Source: Mycobacterium kyogaense
GTDB taxonomy: Bacteria > Actinomycetota > Actinomycetes > Mycobacteriales > Mycobacteriaceae
Length of the DNA: 64,000 bases
Direction of reading: 5' to 3'
Assembly: GCF_003254575.1 (NCBI RefSeq)
Contig: NZ_QJUA01000010.1
Coordinates: 1-64,000, forward strand
In this document: positions 20,401 through 28,399 of the stretch, piece by piece
How positions within the stretch are numbered: position 1 is the first letter of the stretch
Layout: every line of letters begins with the position of its first letter
Notes under the pieces: model-generated
Seen by the model: only the letters and a program-made list of their open reading frames with translations
What the model was told of the DNA's origin: nothing
The model's database searches: none
Translations under genes and position numbers: made by a program

Positions 20401-21584
20401 AGCGTGTTCACCAGCTTGGTCAGCCGTAACCCGTTGCGCCACACCACGTCGAGCTCTTCGCGGGCGGCGGCGTCGATGTCCTCGCGGCGGCGGAGCTCGG
20501 CGACGGGATCGAGGATCAGGGTCAGCGGGGTGCGGAACTCATGGCTGATGTTGGAGAAGAACGTGGTCTTCGCCCGGTCGAGTTCGGCGAGCTCTTCGGC
20601 TCTGCGTTGCTGCGCGCGGTAACTGCGGGCCAGGCTGACACCGGCAGCGAGGTGGCCGGCCACCAGCGTGACGAAGCCGCGGTAGCCCTCGTCGAGCGGT
20701 CGATAGCGGTTGAGTCCGGCCACCAGGAAACCCACCGGCGCACCGCCACCCTGCTGCAGCAGCGGCGTGACCAACGCCTGAACGGGCGGGTCTTTCCAGT
20801 CCCCGGTCGGCATGGGCGGGAAGTCCTCGAGATCGACGACGACCGTGTCGCCGGCCGCGGTCCGTGCGGCCGGCCAGATCCCGCCGCCCGGCTCGGCGAC
20901 CGCAGGTGCCGCGGGATGATCGACCCCGATCCCGCTCATCCCCGCGAGATGCGCCGTTCCGTCGGCATCGAAGAGATACGTCAGCGTGAAGGGCAGATCC
21001 CGCAGGTTCTGGCTCAACTGCCGATCGGCGAACGCCAGGATCTCCGTCTCGGTGCGGGCGACGCTGGGATCGGAACCCAGATCGCGCAGCGTGGTCATCC
21101 GGCGTTCGCCGATGACCTGCACTGTGTCCTCACTGACCACGCACAGCATGCCGACCACGGCACCGACATCGTCGCGCAGCGGACTGTAGGAGAACGTGTG
21201 ATACGACTCCTCCAGATAACCCGACCGTTCGAGGAACAGCAGTAGCGCGGTGTCCCAGGTCGCGTCTCCGCTGGACATGACGTGTTCGATGCGGGGATAG
21301 ATGTCGTCCCAGATCTCCGCCCAGACTTCCCCGCAGGGCCGGCCGAGCGCCCAGGGATACTTGCGGCCCAACGTGTCCCGACGATAGGCCTCGTTGCAGA
21401 AAAAGGTCAGCTCGGGACCCCACGCCATCCACATCGAGAACCGCGAGGACAGCAGGATGCTGACCGCGGTCTGCAAGCTCTGCGCCCAGCCCTGCGGGTC
21501 TCCCAACGGAGTGGCGGCCCAGTCCACCCGCGCCATCTCCCGGCCGACTTCGCCGCCTTCGGTGAACAGGCCGGGGGTCGTCAC
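17451..21584 (-). CDS. Giant hybrid sensor: PAS-GAF-HisKA-HATPase-REC-PAS-GAF-PP2C-RsbW
   Basis: 1377 residues. Domains in order: PAS-like sensor 30-160; GAF-like 165-320; histidine kinase dimerisation helix with His348 in SNISHEFRTP; HATPase 445-560 (NLLSNALKF, SDTGTGVP, GSGIGLAL); receiver 620-740 with Asp670 in SDVMMPG and Lys722; PAS 750-870; GAF 880-1015; SpoIIE/PP2C 1030-1235 with metal aspartates 1056 (GGDWYDV) and 1074 (VGDCVGHG); RsbW-type HATPase 1250-1377 (GEAMANAVEHGH, GRGLGL). All catalytic motifs look intact. It overlaps both flanking STAS genes by ATGA. It resembles Rv1364c-type partner-switch proteins with a complete hybrid histidine kinase added at the N-terminus. Confidence 0.93.
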   Translation of the reverse strand: MTTPGLFTEGGEVGREMARVDWAATPLGDPQGWAQSLQTAVSILLSSRFSMWMAWGPELTFFCNEAYRRDTLGRKYPWALGRPCGEVWAEIWDDIYPRIEHVMSSGDATWDTALLLFLERSGYLEESYHTFSYSPLRDDVGAVVGMLCVVSEDTVQVIGERRMTTLRDLGSDPSVARTETEILAFADRQLSQNLRDLPFTLTYLFDADGTAHLAGMSGIGVDHPAAPAVAEPGGGIWPAARTAAGDTVVVDLEDFPPMPTGDWKDPPVQALVTPLLQQGGGAPVGFLVAGLNRYRPLDEGYRGFVTLVAGHLAAGVSLARSYRAQQRRAEELAELDRAKTTFFSNISHEFRTPLTLILDPVAELRRREDIDAAAREELDVVWRNGLRLTKLVNTLLDFSRIEAGRAQATYVPVDIGAATAELASVFRSAVERAGLTYTVDCPTLDEPVYLDTDMWEKIVFNLLSNALKFTFQGTISVTVRRNGDRASITVSDTGTGVPPDEVPRLFERFHRIENVAARSHEGSGIGLALVKELVELHGGTIDVDSTHGVGTTFDIRLPFGAAHLPADAIAAASVRPLGASANAYVEEAMRWQGDEGLESGSAAARSTPGSVPAPLSGGPVRVLVADDNADMREYLTRLLRSDGYTVDAVADGLRALESVRADPPDMLISDVMMPGLDGLALVRALRADRRTAALPVLLLSARAGQEASISGLQAGADDYMVKPFAAAELLARVRTNVELARLRDHHARWRTALVDSLQDAFFVCDEDGSVIEINGAFTDILGFDASGLPYAPIYPWWPSADTDADAHREVAEAFGDLMDEPHGTINEVPVTHRDGHRLWVTATFSHAEDPDTGRKVVVGTMRDVTAEHYLVQRESALASLNEALAQADTLDDAVSAAAEQLRAVWQARRVVAATLSPRDGESSTVATDVVCAGESVAGWDGLSERARHAISALRDGDLLDPATPEPGSAGVALQHPRGILVIYIELFEQRRFTAEDRTLLTVLAGRLGQGLQRVHQIDQQRETALALQHAILGPALSTGFAVRYQPATRPLQVGGDWYDVVDLDDGRIGLIVGDCVGHGLAAATVMGQLRSACRALLLEHPSPAATLSALDRFAARLPGARCTTAFCAVLTPGTGELTYSCAGHPPPILVLADQATELIDGARSTPLGVRYSQSRPEAVVTMPPRATLLLYTDGLVERRRESIDDGIARATDVVGSHRGTALDELADVIMAGLAPDRGYEDDVALLLYRQPAPLELDITADVGELAPSRAALRTWLGSAGVSKEQTLDVLIAVGEAMANAVEHGHRDDPGGTVSLSASAFADHLRVTVRDTGRWKPPAATPAIHRGRGLGLMQALMQDVSIDPQTTGTTVHMQTRIG

Positions 21585-21946
21585 AGTGGTCCGGCGTCCG
21601 CGGCCAGTGCCGCCGAGACGGACGGATGGGGGCGCAGCACGTTGTCCAGCTTGGTCACCTCGATCGGCCGGATCACCTCCGGGTTGTCGGCGACCACGCG
21701 CACCGCGACGCCGGCGTCGCGGCCGCGTTCGTAACAGCTCAGTACTGCGTTCAGCCCTGCGCTGCCGAAATACGACACCTGTGTCAGGTCGATGATCAGC
21801 GCCTTCGCCGGCGCAGCCGTGCCGGCTGACAATCCCTTGTCGAGCGCATCGGCGAGTGTGTCAACGGAGTTCGAATCGACTTCGCCGCGGACACGCACCA
21901 CCACCGCGCCACCGTCAGCATCCTGTTCGACGTCCAGCTGCCCCAC
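21581..21946 (-). CDS. STAS-domain anti-anti-sigma factor (upstream)
   Basis: 121 residues, STAS domain with Ser62 in YFGSAGLNAV and GEVDSNSVDTLADAL as first helix. Start GTG at 21946 is preceded by AAGG. The stop overlaps the hybrid kinase ATG (21584). It is a second, divergent STAS substrate for the same operon, so the system has two possible outputs or one relay and one output. Confidence 0.86.
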   Translation of the reverse strand: MGQLDVEQDADGGAVVVRVRGEVDSNSVDTLADALDKGLSAGTAAPAKALIIDLTQVSYFGSAGLNAVLSCYERGRDAGVAVRVVADNPEVIRPIEVTKLDNVLRPHPSVSAALAADAGPL

Positions 21947-22012
21947 ACACCTTCGTCTTCGCCGTCACCGGCTCCATCACCGACCACAAGGTCTCGATCA
22001 TCGACGCTCGAC

Positions 22013-22693
22013 CTACGATCCCACTCGCTCGTGCACCGTCAGCATCAGATGGTCGACCTGGCGACGCAACGCCGCGCCGTCGACCAGCGCCAGCTCTGAA
22101 ACCAATTGTGCCGCCAGTGCCCGCAATTTGGTGTTGGTCTGCTGCGATCGCCACAGCAACAGCTTGAAGGCCTGGTCGGCGTCGACGCCGTAGGTCACCA
22201 TCAGCGCGCCCTTGGCCTGCTCGATCGCGGCTCGGGCTTCGAAGAGATCGGGCAGCGATTCATCGAGCACCGCGCGGCGCTCCCTGTCCAGGGCTTCGGT
22301 CAGGTCGACGTAATACCCCTCGGTGCCGACCACTGCGCCCGCGTCGTCGTACATCCGATCGGCGATGACGATGACGTTGTGCTCCACGCCGCCGGCGTCG
22401 ATGAAGCGGTGCTTGCTGTTGAACGAACCACCGAAGTGCAGGGCGTGATCGAGCAACTCCTGGACGTGTCGCCGGTCCTCGGGGTGCTTGTGGGAGAGCA
22501 ACAGTTCGGTCGTGGGCTCGACGGTGCCGGGTTCGTAGCCGTGCATGCGCGCGACCTCGTCGGACCACTCCCAGCGCTGCCCGACGAACCAGAATCGGAA
22601 TGCCCCTGCGGCGAGCTGACCCGCCGACGAACCCAGCCCAGATGAGGAGGCGGACGCGCGGGCGGATTCGGACATTTCGCCATTATCCATCAC
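22013..22693 (-). CDS. PAS-ANTAR domain RNA-binding regulator
   Basis: 226 residues. The PAS fold at about 28-135 includes FRFWFVGQRWEWSDEVARMHGY and GYYVDLTEA. The ANTAR domain at about 140-215 (ARAAIEQAKGALMVTYGVDADQAFKLLLWRSQQTN) has the conserved Ala/Gln-Lys-Gly core. ANTAR proteins bind paired hexaloop hairpins in mRNA and prevent termination. It is the first gene of the minus-strand signalling array, 66 bases before the STAS gene, and could act on that array or elsewhere. Start ATG 22693, or ATG 22678. Confidence 0.88.
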   Translation of the reverse strand: MMDNGEMSESARASASSSGLGSSAGQLAAGAFRFWFVGQRWEWSDEVARMHGYEPGTVEPTTELLLSHKHPEDRRHVQELLDHALHFGGSFNSKHRFIDAGGVEHNVIVIADRMYDDAGAVVGTEGYYVDLTEALDRERRAVLDESLPDLFEARAAIEQAKGALMVTYGVDADQAFKLLLWRSQQTNTKLRALAAQLVSELALVDGAALRRQVDHLMLTVHERVGS

Positions 22694-22725
22694 GCGCCCG
22701 CGGTGTTCGGCCGTCTATCCAGATC

Positions 22726-23025
22726 TCAAGACCCCGCAACGCATGTCGACGCGGTGTCGGCGCTCTGCGGCCCGAATTCGTGCGCGACCGTCACCACCAC
22801 ATCGGCCGGGAAACCGCCACGGCGGGCGTGCTCCCGGATGGTCTCCTCGTCATCGGCCTCGTGCAGGCAGTAGATCTTGTCCCCGGCGACATAGCTGGTC
22901 ACCCAGCGGTACGGGACGCCGAGGGAATCGACGGCGGCATTGGAGGTGCAGGCAATGGCCGCCAACTGTTCCTCGGTCAGCTCCGAGGCTCCGGGGATGT
23001 TCCGTTCGATGAGAAATCTCTTCAT
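22726..23025 (-). CDS. DUF4242 small protein
   Basis: 99 residues, ferredoxin-like (MKRFLIERNIPGAS...), with CLHEADDEETIREHARRGGFPAD typical of DUF4242 (nickel-binding SCO4226-like) proteins. Start ATG has GGAGAGAG upstream. A role in metal binding is possible but unproven. It is divergent from the LuxR/AAA gene with 150 bases between, which should hold both promoters. Confidence 0.8.
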   Translation of the reverse strand: MKRFLIERNIPGASELTEEQLAAIACTSNAAVDSLGVPYRWVTSYVAGDKIYCLHEADDEETIREHARRGGFPADVVVTVAHEFGPQSADTASTCVAGS

Positions 23026-23175
23026 GGCTCTCTCCTTCTCGAGGTCTGTCGTTCAGTGGAGCGCCCGACCCGCGCCGGACGTCCCCGACTCTTCTCGCCG
23101 GCGCCTCCGCCGTCATCGGGAGAACCTCCCTATTTCCCCACTCGACCGGCGGGGTGTTGTCGATACGATCAGCCG

Positions 23176-25797
23176 GTGACCCTCACCGGGCGCGAGCGGC
23201 AGTGTGACCAGCTCGCGGCCCTGCAGGCCAGCGCGCGTGCCGGACAGGGCGGCGCGGTGCTGGTGTGTGGGGAGTCCGGGGCGGGCAAGACGACGTTCGT
23301 CGAGCAGTTCATCTCCCGCGTCGACGACCACACGCGGGTTCTGTGGGGCGCGTGCGACCCTCTGACCACTCCGCGGCCGCTCGGGCCACTGCATGACGTC
23401 GCCCACGACCTCGGTCCGGCCACGCGGCGCCAACTCGCCGACGGTCAGCAGCCCTACGACATCTTCGCGTCGGTGTTCGACGACCTCCGGGGGACGCCGG
23501 CGATCCTCGTGATCGACGATCTCCAGTGGGCCGACCAGGCGACCCTCGACCTGTTCCGGTTCCTGCTCCGCCGGGCCGCGCACTCGTCGCTGCTGATCAT
23601 CGGAATCCTTCGCGATGACGAGGTCGACATGGCCCACCCGCTGCGCGGACTCCTCGGAGACGTCGCCCGCTCCGCACACGGTCACGCACTGAGCGTTCCT
23701 CCGCTCGACGTGGACGCGATCGCCGCGCTCGTCGGCGATCGTGACGTCGACCCCGCCCGGCTGCACCGGATCACCGGCGGCAACGCGTTCTTCGTGTGCG
23801 AGATGCTGGATCAGGATTGCGCCGAGGGCGCCGAACTCCCCACCACGGTGCGCGACGCGATCCTGGCCCGCACCACCGCCCTCGACGCCGATGCGTGGGA
23901 TCTCCTCGCGCTGTTGACCTGCGCCTCCGGCGCGATCGGTGATCGCCTGCTCGTCGGACTCGGTGTCACGTTGCCTGCGCTGCGGGCCGCAGACCGGGCG
24001 AAGCTCATCAGACGGGACGCCCGCGGCGTGACATTCCGGCACGACCTCTGTCGGCGCGCGGTCGCCGCCGTACTGCCGCCGGGCGCGGAACCCGGCCTGC
24101 ACCGCAGATTCGTCGAGGCGTTGCGCACGGTCGCTGCGCCGGACCCCGCGGTTCTCACCCACCATGCGCTCGGCGCCGGTGACACGGCGCTGGCCGCCGC
24201 GACCGCGGTCGACGCCGGCCGAGCAGCGACCCGGGCCGGCGCGCACACCCAGGCGTGCCGGTTCTTCGAACTGGCTCTGCAGCACAGCAGCGTGCTGGAC
24301 GGTGCCGTCGAGGCCGAGATACTCGAGTTGCTGGCAGCGGAGTGCTACCTGACCGACCGGCTCACCGACGCGATCGCGGCGAGCCGGCGGGCTCTGCTGG
24401 TGCGCCGCACGCTGGGCGACGCGGTGGCGGTGAGCGCCAACCACCACGCGCTGTCGGTTTACGAGTGGTACAGCGGCAATCGCGCCGCGGCCGTTGCGCA
24501 CGCCGACGCGGCGGTTGCGGCGCTCGAAACCGTTGGAAACGTGCATAATTCGTCATATCTCTGCCAGCTGGGCCATGGTGTGGCGATGCAGGCCTATCTC
24601 TTGGTGCAGGCCAACCGGATCACCGAGGCCGAGGGCGTCCTGGACCGCGCCCGCGAGATCGCCGCCGCCGTCTCCGACACCGATCTGGCGGCGCGCGTGG
24701 AGTTGATCGGGCAGTACTGCGGCGTCCTGTCCGGGACGGCGGGGTCGCGGGACCGCGTGTTGGCGGTGCTGTCGGGGGCACCGCGGCACATCGACGAGAT
24801 CTACTCGAGTGGATACACAAACCTGACCCACTTCGACGTGGAGCAGCGCCGCCTCGGTGCGGCCGCCGACCTGCTGGGCCGCAGCATCCCGCTCATGGTC
24901 GAACACGATCTGCCGATCTGCCGAATGGTGCAGATCGGTTCGCGCAGCAGACTTCTCCTGCTGTCCGGCGATTGGGACGCAGCGCTGCCCGATGCCGATT
25001 CGGTGCTGGGAAACCCGAGCGCCCCGCTGGCCCGGATGTGGCCGCTGCTGATCCGGGGGCTGATCGCGCTGCGCCGCAGCGGTAACGACGGCGAACTGAT
25101 CGACCAGGCCGCCGAGCTCGCCGATCGCTTCGGCGAGCCGATCCGGCTGTTGCCCGTTGCATCGGCGTTTGCAGAGCGTCACTGGCTGACCGGACGCCCC
25201 GAACCTCATCTCGCGCAATGCCTGGAACTGTTGCGCGACAGCAGTTCTCACATCGGTTTGGAATGGGCCAGGGGCGAACTCGCGGTGTGGTTGCATCGGT
25301 TGCGGATGCCGGTCGCCGACACCGCCGACATCGCAGAGCCCTACACGATGCTTCTCGGTAACCGCTTCGACGAGGCTGCCGAGGCGTTCGACGCGCTGTC
25401 GTGTCCCTACGATGCGGCGCTTGCGCGCATCGAGGCCGCGGAGCCCGAGTCGTGCCGCCGCGCGCTGGACACCCTGGATCGCTTGGGCGCGGACGCGGTG
25501 GCGGCGAAGCTACGCGCGGATCTGCGCGCGAGGGGACTCTCCGCCGTGCCCGGGCCGCGGCGCACCAGCACATTGGCCAACCCGGCGGGGCTGACGAGCC
25601 GGCAGCTCGACGTGCTGCGCCTGCTCGCCGACGGTCTCACCAACGCCGAACTGGCCGAGCGGTTGTTCCTGTCGGTGAAGACCGTCGATCACCATGTGTC
25701 GGCGATCCTCGGCAAGTTAGGGGCCACGAGTCGGCGTGACGCCGTCCGCCGGGCCCACGAGACAGGTCTGCTCACCCGCCCGGCCGCGCCACTCTAG
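23176..25797 (+). CDS. LuxR-family AAA ATPase regulator (LAL type)
   Basis: 873 residues from GTG 23176, chosen because VTLTGRERQ is the usual first strand before the ATPase. A longer frame back to 22600 would run through the divergent promoter and over the DUF4242 gene. Walker A is GESGAGKT at 32-39, Walker B is ILVIDD at 110-115, followed by LQWAD. A TPR-like helical middle is present. The C-terminal helix-turn-helix at about 805-865 includes GLTSRQLDVLRLLADGLTNA. It probably acts as an ATP-dependent activator of the neighbouring DUF4242 gene or distant genes. It converges on the permease with a 4-base overlap. Confidence 0.9.
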   Translation: MTLTGRERQCDQLAALQASARAGQGGAVLVCGESGAGKTTFVEQFISRVDDHTRVLWGACDPLTTPRPLGPLHDVAHDLGPATRRQLADGQQPYDIFASVFDDLRGTPAILVIDDLQWADQATLDLFRFLLRRAAHSSLLIIGILRDDEVDMAHPLRGLLGDVARSAHGHALSVPPLDVDAIAALVGDRDVDPARLHRITGGNAFFVCEMLDQDCAEGAELPTTVRDAILARTTALDADAWDLLALLTCASGAIGDRLLVGLGVTLPALRAADRAKLIRRDARGVTFRHDLCRRAVAAVLPPGAEPGLHRRFVEALRTVAAPDPAVLTHHALGAGDTALAAATAVDAGRAATRAGAHTQACRFFELALQHSSVLDGAVEAEILELLAAECYLTDRLTDAIAASRRALLVRRTLGDAVAVSANHHALSVYEWYSGNRAAAVAHADAAVAALETVGNVHNSSYLCQLGHGVAMQAYLLVQANRITEAEGVLDRAREIAAAVSDTDLAARVELIGQYCGVLSGTAGSRDRVLAVLSGAPRHIDEIYSSGYTNLTHFDVEQRRLGAAADLLGRSIPLMVEHDLPICRMVQIGSRSRLLLLSGDWDAALPDADSVLGNPSAPLARMWPLLIRGLIALRRSGNDGELIDQAAELADRFGEPIRLLPVASAFAERHWLTGRPEPHLAQCLELLRDSSSHIGLEWARGELAVWLHRLRMPVADTADIAEPYTMLLGNRFDEAAEAFDALSCPYDAALARIEAAEPESCRRALDTLDRLGADAVAAKLRADLRARGLSAVPGPRRTSTLANPAGLTSRQLDVLRLLADGLTNAELAERLFLSVKTVDHHVSAILGKLGATSRRDAVRRAHETGLLTRPAAPL

Positions 25798-27128
25798 GAG
25801 CTCCCCCGCCGCGTCACCCCGCGCGCGACGAGGTACAGGACGACGCCGACCGCCAGCAGGATTGCCGCGAACAGCCACACCTGCGCGCTCTGCTGCGTCA
25901 GAAGCAGGACACACGAGGCGACGCCGAGTACCGGCACGAACGTCCACACCCGGAAGTGCCGGTGGGCGACCTCGTCACGGCGCAGGACCAGCACCGCGAT
26001 GTTGGTCGACAGGAACACGAAGAGCAGCAGCAACACCACGGTCTCGGCCAGTGTCGAAAGATCCCCGACCACGGTGAGCAGCATCGCCACCGCAGTGGTC
26101 GCGACGATCGCGACCCACGGGGTGCGGCGACGCGGCAACACCCGGGTCAGCACCGCGGGCAGCAGACCCTGCTCGGCCATGCCATAGGTGAGGCGGCTGG
26201 ACATGATCATCGTCAACAGTGCGCCGTTGGCCACGGCGATCAACGCGATCAGGCTGAACACCCAGTCGGGCACCCCGACACCGGACGCGGCGACGACGGC
26301 CAGCAGCGGGCCGGAGGACTCGGACAGTTCGCTCGCCGGCAGCGCGATCGAACTGGCGATGCCGACCAGCGCGTACATCACTCCGGCGGTGATCAGGGCA
26401 CCGAAGAGCGCCTTCGGGTACACGCGGCTCGGATCCTTGATCTCTTCAACGACATTGGCCGAGGTCTCGAATCCGACGAAGGAGTAGTAGGCGATGATCG
26501 CGCCGCCCAGGATCGCCAGCGCCGGTGTCGATCCGTCCGGGAAGTCGACGACGCGGCCGACGTCGCCCTGACCTCGGCCCAGCATCACCGCCACCACGGC
26601 GATGACGATCAGCAGACCGGACAGCTCGATGACCGTCATCACCACATTGGTCTTCAGCGATTCGCTGATACCCCGCGCGTTCAGACAGGCCACGAGCAGA
26701 AGGAACACCAGTGCAGCCGGCACCGCGGGCACGTCGACGAACGTCGCGAGGTAGTCGCCGGAGAACGCCAGCGCCAGGCCGGCGGCACTGGTCACGCCGG
26801 CGGCCAGCATCGAGAAGCCGACCAGAAACGACAGCAGGGGCTTGCCGAAGGCGCGCTCGGCGAAGACGGCAGCCCCACCGGCTCTGGGGTACTTGGTCAC
26901 CAGCTCGGCGTACGAGCCTGCCGTCAGCAGTGCCAAGACCAGCGCGATCACCAACGGCGCCCACAGCACGCCACCCACCTCTTCGGACAGCACGCCCATC
27001 AACGCGTAGATCCCCGCGCCGAGGACGTCGCCGAGGATGAACAGGAACAGCAGCGGACCCGTGATCCGCCGGGCCAGCTTCGTCGGCGCCGCATCGGCCC
27101 CCTGCGCGGTATCGGCCTCCGATGACAT
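25794..27128 (-). CDS. APC-family amino acid permease
   Basis: 444 residues from ATG 27128, which has AAAGGA upstream; an in-frame extension to 27206 is less likely. There are twelve to fourteen helices. The TM1 motif ILGDVLGAGIYALMG and the TM6 segment IIAYYSFVGFETSANVVEEIKDPSR are hallmarks of the APC superfamily (basic amino acid / YfnA group). It imports an amino acid or polyamine by proton symport; the exact substrate is unknown. It is divergent from the LLM monooxygenase. Confidence 0.92.
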   Translation of the reverse strand: MSSEADTAQGADAAPTKLARRITGPLLFLFILGDVLGAGIYALMGVLSEEVGGVLWAPLVIALVLALLTAGSYAELVTKYPRAGGAAVFAERAFGKPLLSFLVGFSMLAAGVTSAAGLALAFSGDYLATFVDVPAVPAALVFLLLVACLNARGISESLKTNVVMTVIELSGLLIVIAVVAVMLGRGQGDVGRVVDFPDGSTPALAILGGAIIAYYSFVGFETSANVVEEIKDPSRVYPKALFGALITAGVMYALVGIASSIALPASELSESSGPLLAVVAASGVGVPDWVFSLIALIAVANGALLTMIMSSRLTYGMAEQGLLPAVLTRVLPRRRTPWVAIVATTAVAMLLTVVGDLSTLAETVVLLLLFVFLSTNIAVLVLRRDEVAHRHFRVWTFVPVLGVASCVLLLTQQSAQVWLFAAILLAVGVVLYLVARGVTRRGSS

Positions 27129-27232
27129 GGGTGGTCCTTTCCGGGCCGGTTCCGGGCCGGCCGCCGGCGAATCAGTACCCGCTGCGTCGCCATCTAGGCC
27201 CGGCACATCCGCAGAAGTCGCAGAATGGGCGG

Positions 27233-28399
27233 ATGCGCTTTGGAAACTTCATGGCACCGTTCCACCCCACCGGGCAGAATCCGACGCTCGCGATCGAACG
27301 CGACCTCGACCTGATCGTGGCGATGGACCGCCTGGGCTTCCACGAGGCGTGGATCGGGGAGCACCATTCGGCGGGGTTCGAGATCATCGCCTCACCGGAG
27401 GTCATGATCGGCGTCGCCGCCGAGCGGACGAAGCACATCAAGCTCGGGACCGGCGTCAGCTCGCTGCCCTACCACCATCCGCTGATGCTCGCCGACCGCA
27501 TGGTGCTTCTCGACCACCTGACCCGTGGCCGGGTGATGCTCGGTTGCGGCCCCGGCCAGCTCACCTCCGATGCGCACATGCTCGGCATCCCGGCCGACGA
27601 GCAGCGCCCTCGGATGGAGCAGTGCCTCGAAGCGATCATGCGGTTGCTGCGCGGCGAAACCGTCACGATGCGCACCGACGGCTTCACCCTGCAGGACGCG
27701 CGCCTGCAGCTGGCGCCCTACAGCGATCCGTGTTTCGACGTCGCGGTCGCGGCCTCGTTCTCCCCCACCGGGCCGCGCGGAGCGGGCAAGCACGGCATCG
27801 GGATGCTGTCAATCGCGGCGACCGCCCGGCAGGGGATGGATCTGCTGGCCCAGCACTGGAAGACGTGGGAGGAGGTGGCGCTGGAGCACGGTCACGTCGC
27901 GGACCGATCCAAGTGGCGCCTCGTCGGCCCGATGCACCTGGCCGAGACACGCGAGCAGGCCGAGCGCGACGTCGCGTACGGAATCGCCGAATTCTCACGG
28001 TATTTCAGCCACATCCTGCCCGCCGGCCCGGTGCAGGGCGACACCGTCTCCGAGATCGTGGCCAACAACCGGGAGTCGGGCTTCGCGGTGATCGGCACAC
28101 CCGACGACGCTGTCGCCAAGATCGAGGAACTCATCGAGGCCAGCGACGGCGGATTCGGGGCCTTCCTGCTGTTCGATCACGATTGGGCGCCCCCGGCCGC
28201 CAAGCTGCGCAGCTACGAATTGTTCGCCCAGTACGTGATCCCGCATTTCACCGGTCACCTCACGCCGCCGAGGGCATCACAGGGGTGGGTGACCGCAAGC
28301 GGACGCGAGTTCGTCGACCGCGCCGCGCATGCCATCGGTAAGGCGATCGAGGACCACGCCGCCGAGCAGCAGGCCAAACATTCCCCGGCCGCGCCGTAG
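27233..28399 (+). CDS. LLM-class flavin-dependent monooxygenase (limonene-type)
   Basis: 388 residues from ATG 27233, TIM-barrel luciferase-like. The N-terminus MRFGNFMAPFHPTGQNPTL and AWIGEHHSAG match the limonene 1,2-monooxygenase / LimB-like branch. KLGTGVSSLPYHHPLMLADR is the conserved barrel core. It uses FMNH2 (or F420H2 in relatives) to oxidise a hydrophobic substrate. Its stop overlaps the next start by one base (TAGTG), so the APH-like protein is coupled to it. Confidence 0.88.
   Translation: MRFGNFMAPFHPTGQNPTLAIERDLDLIVAMDRLGFHEAWIGEHHSAGFEIIASPEVMIGVAAERTKHIKLGTGVSSLPYHHPLMLADRMVLLDHLTRGRVMLGCGPGQLTSDAHMLGIPADEQRPRMEQCLEAIMRLLRGETVTMRTDGFTLQDARLQLAPYSDPCFDVAVAASFSPTGPRGAGKHGIGMLSIAATARQGMDLLAQHWKTWEEVALEHGHVADRSKWRLVGPMHLAETREQAERDVAYGIAEFSRYFSHILPAGPVQGDTVSEIVANNRESGFAVIGTPDDAVAKIEELIEASDGGFGAFLLFDHDWAPPAAKLRSYELFAQYVIPHFTGHLTPPRASQGWVTASGREFVDRAAHAIGKAIEDHAAEQQAKHSPAAP

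Noticed and set aside
22600-23175. N-terminal extension of the LuxR/AAA regulator
   Set aside because: It would cover the divergent promoter and the DUF4242 gene; the ATPase domain begins at GTG 23176.
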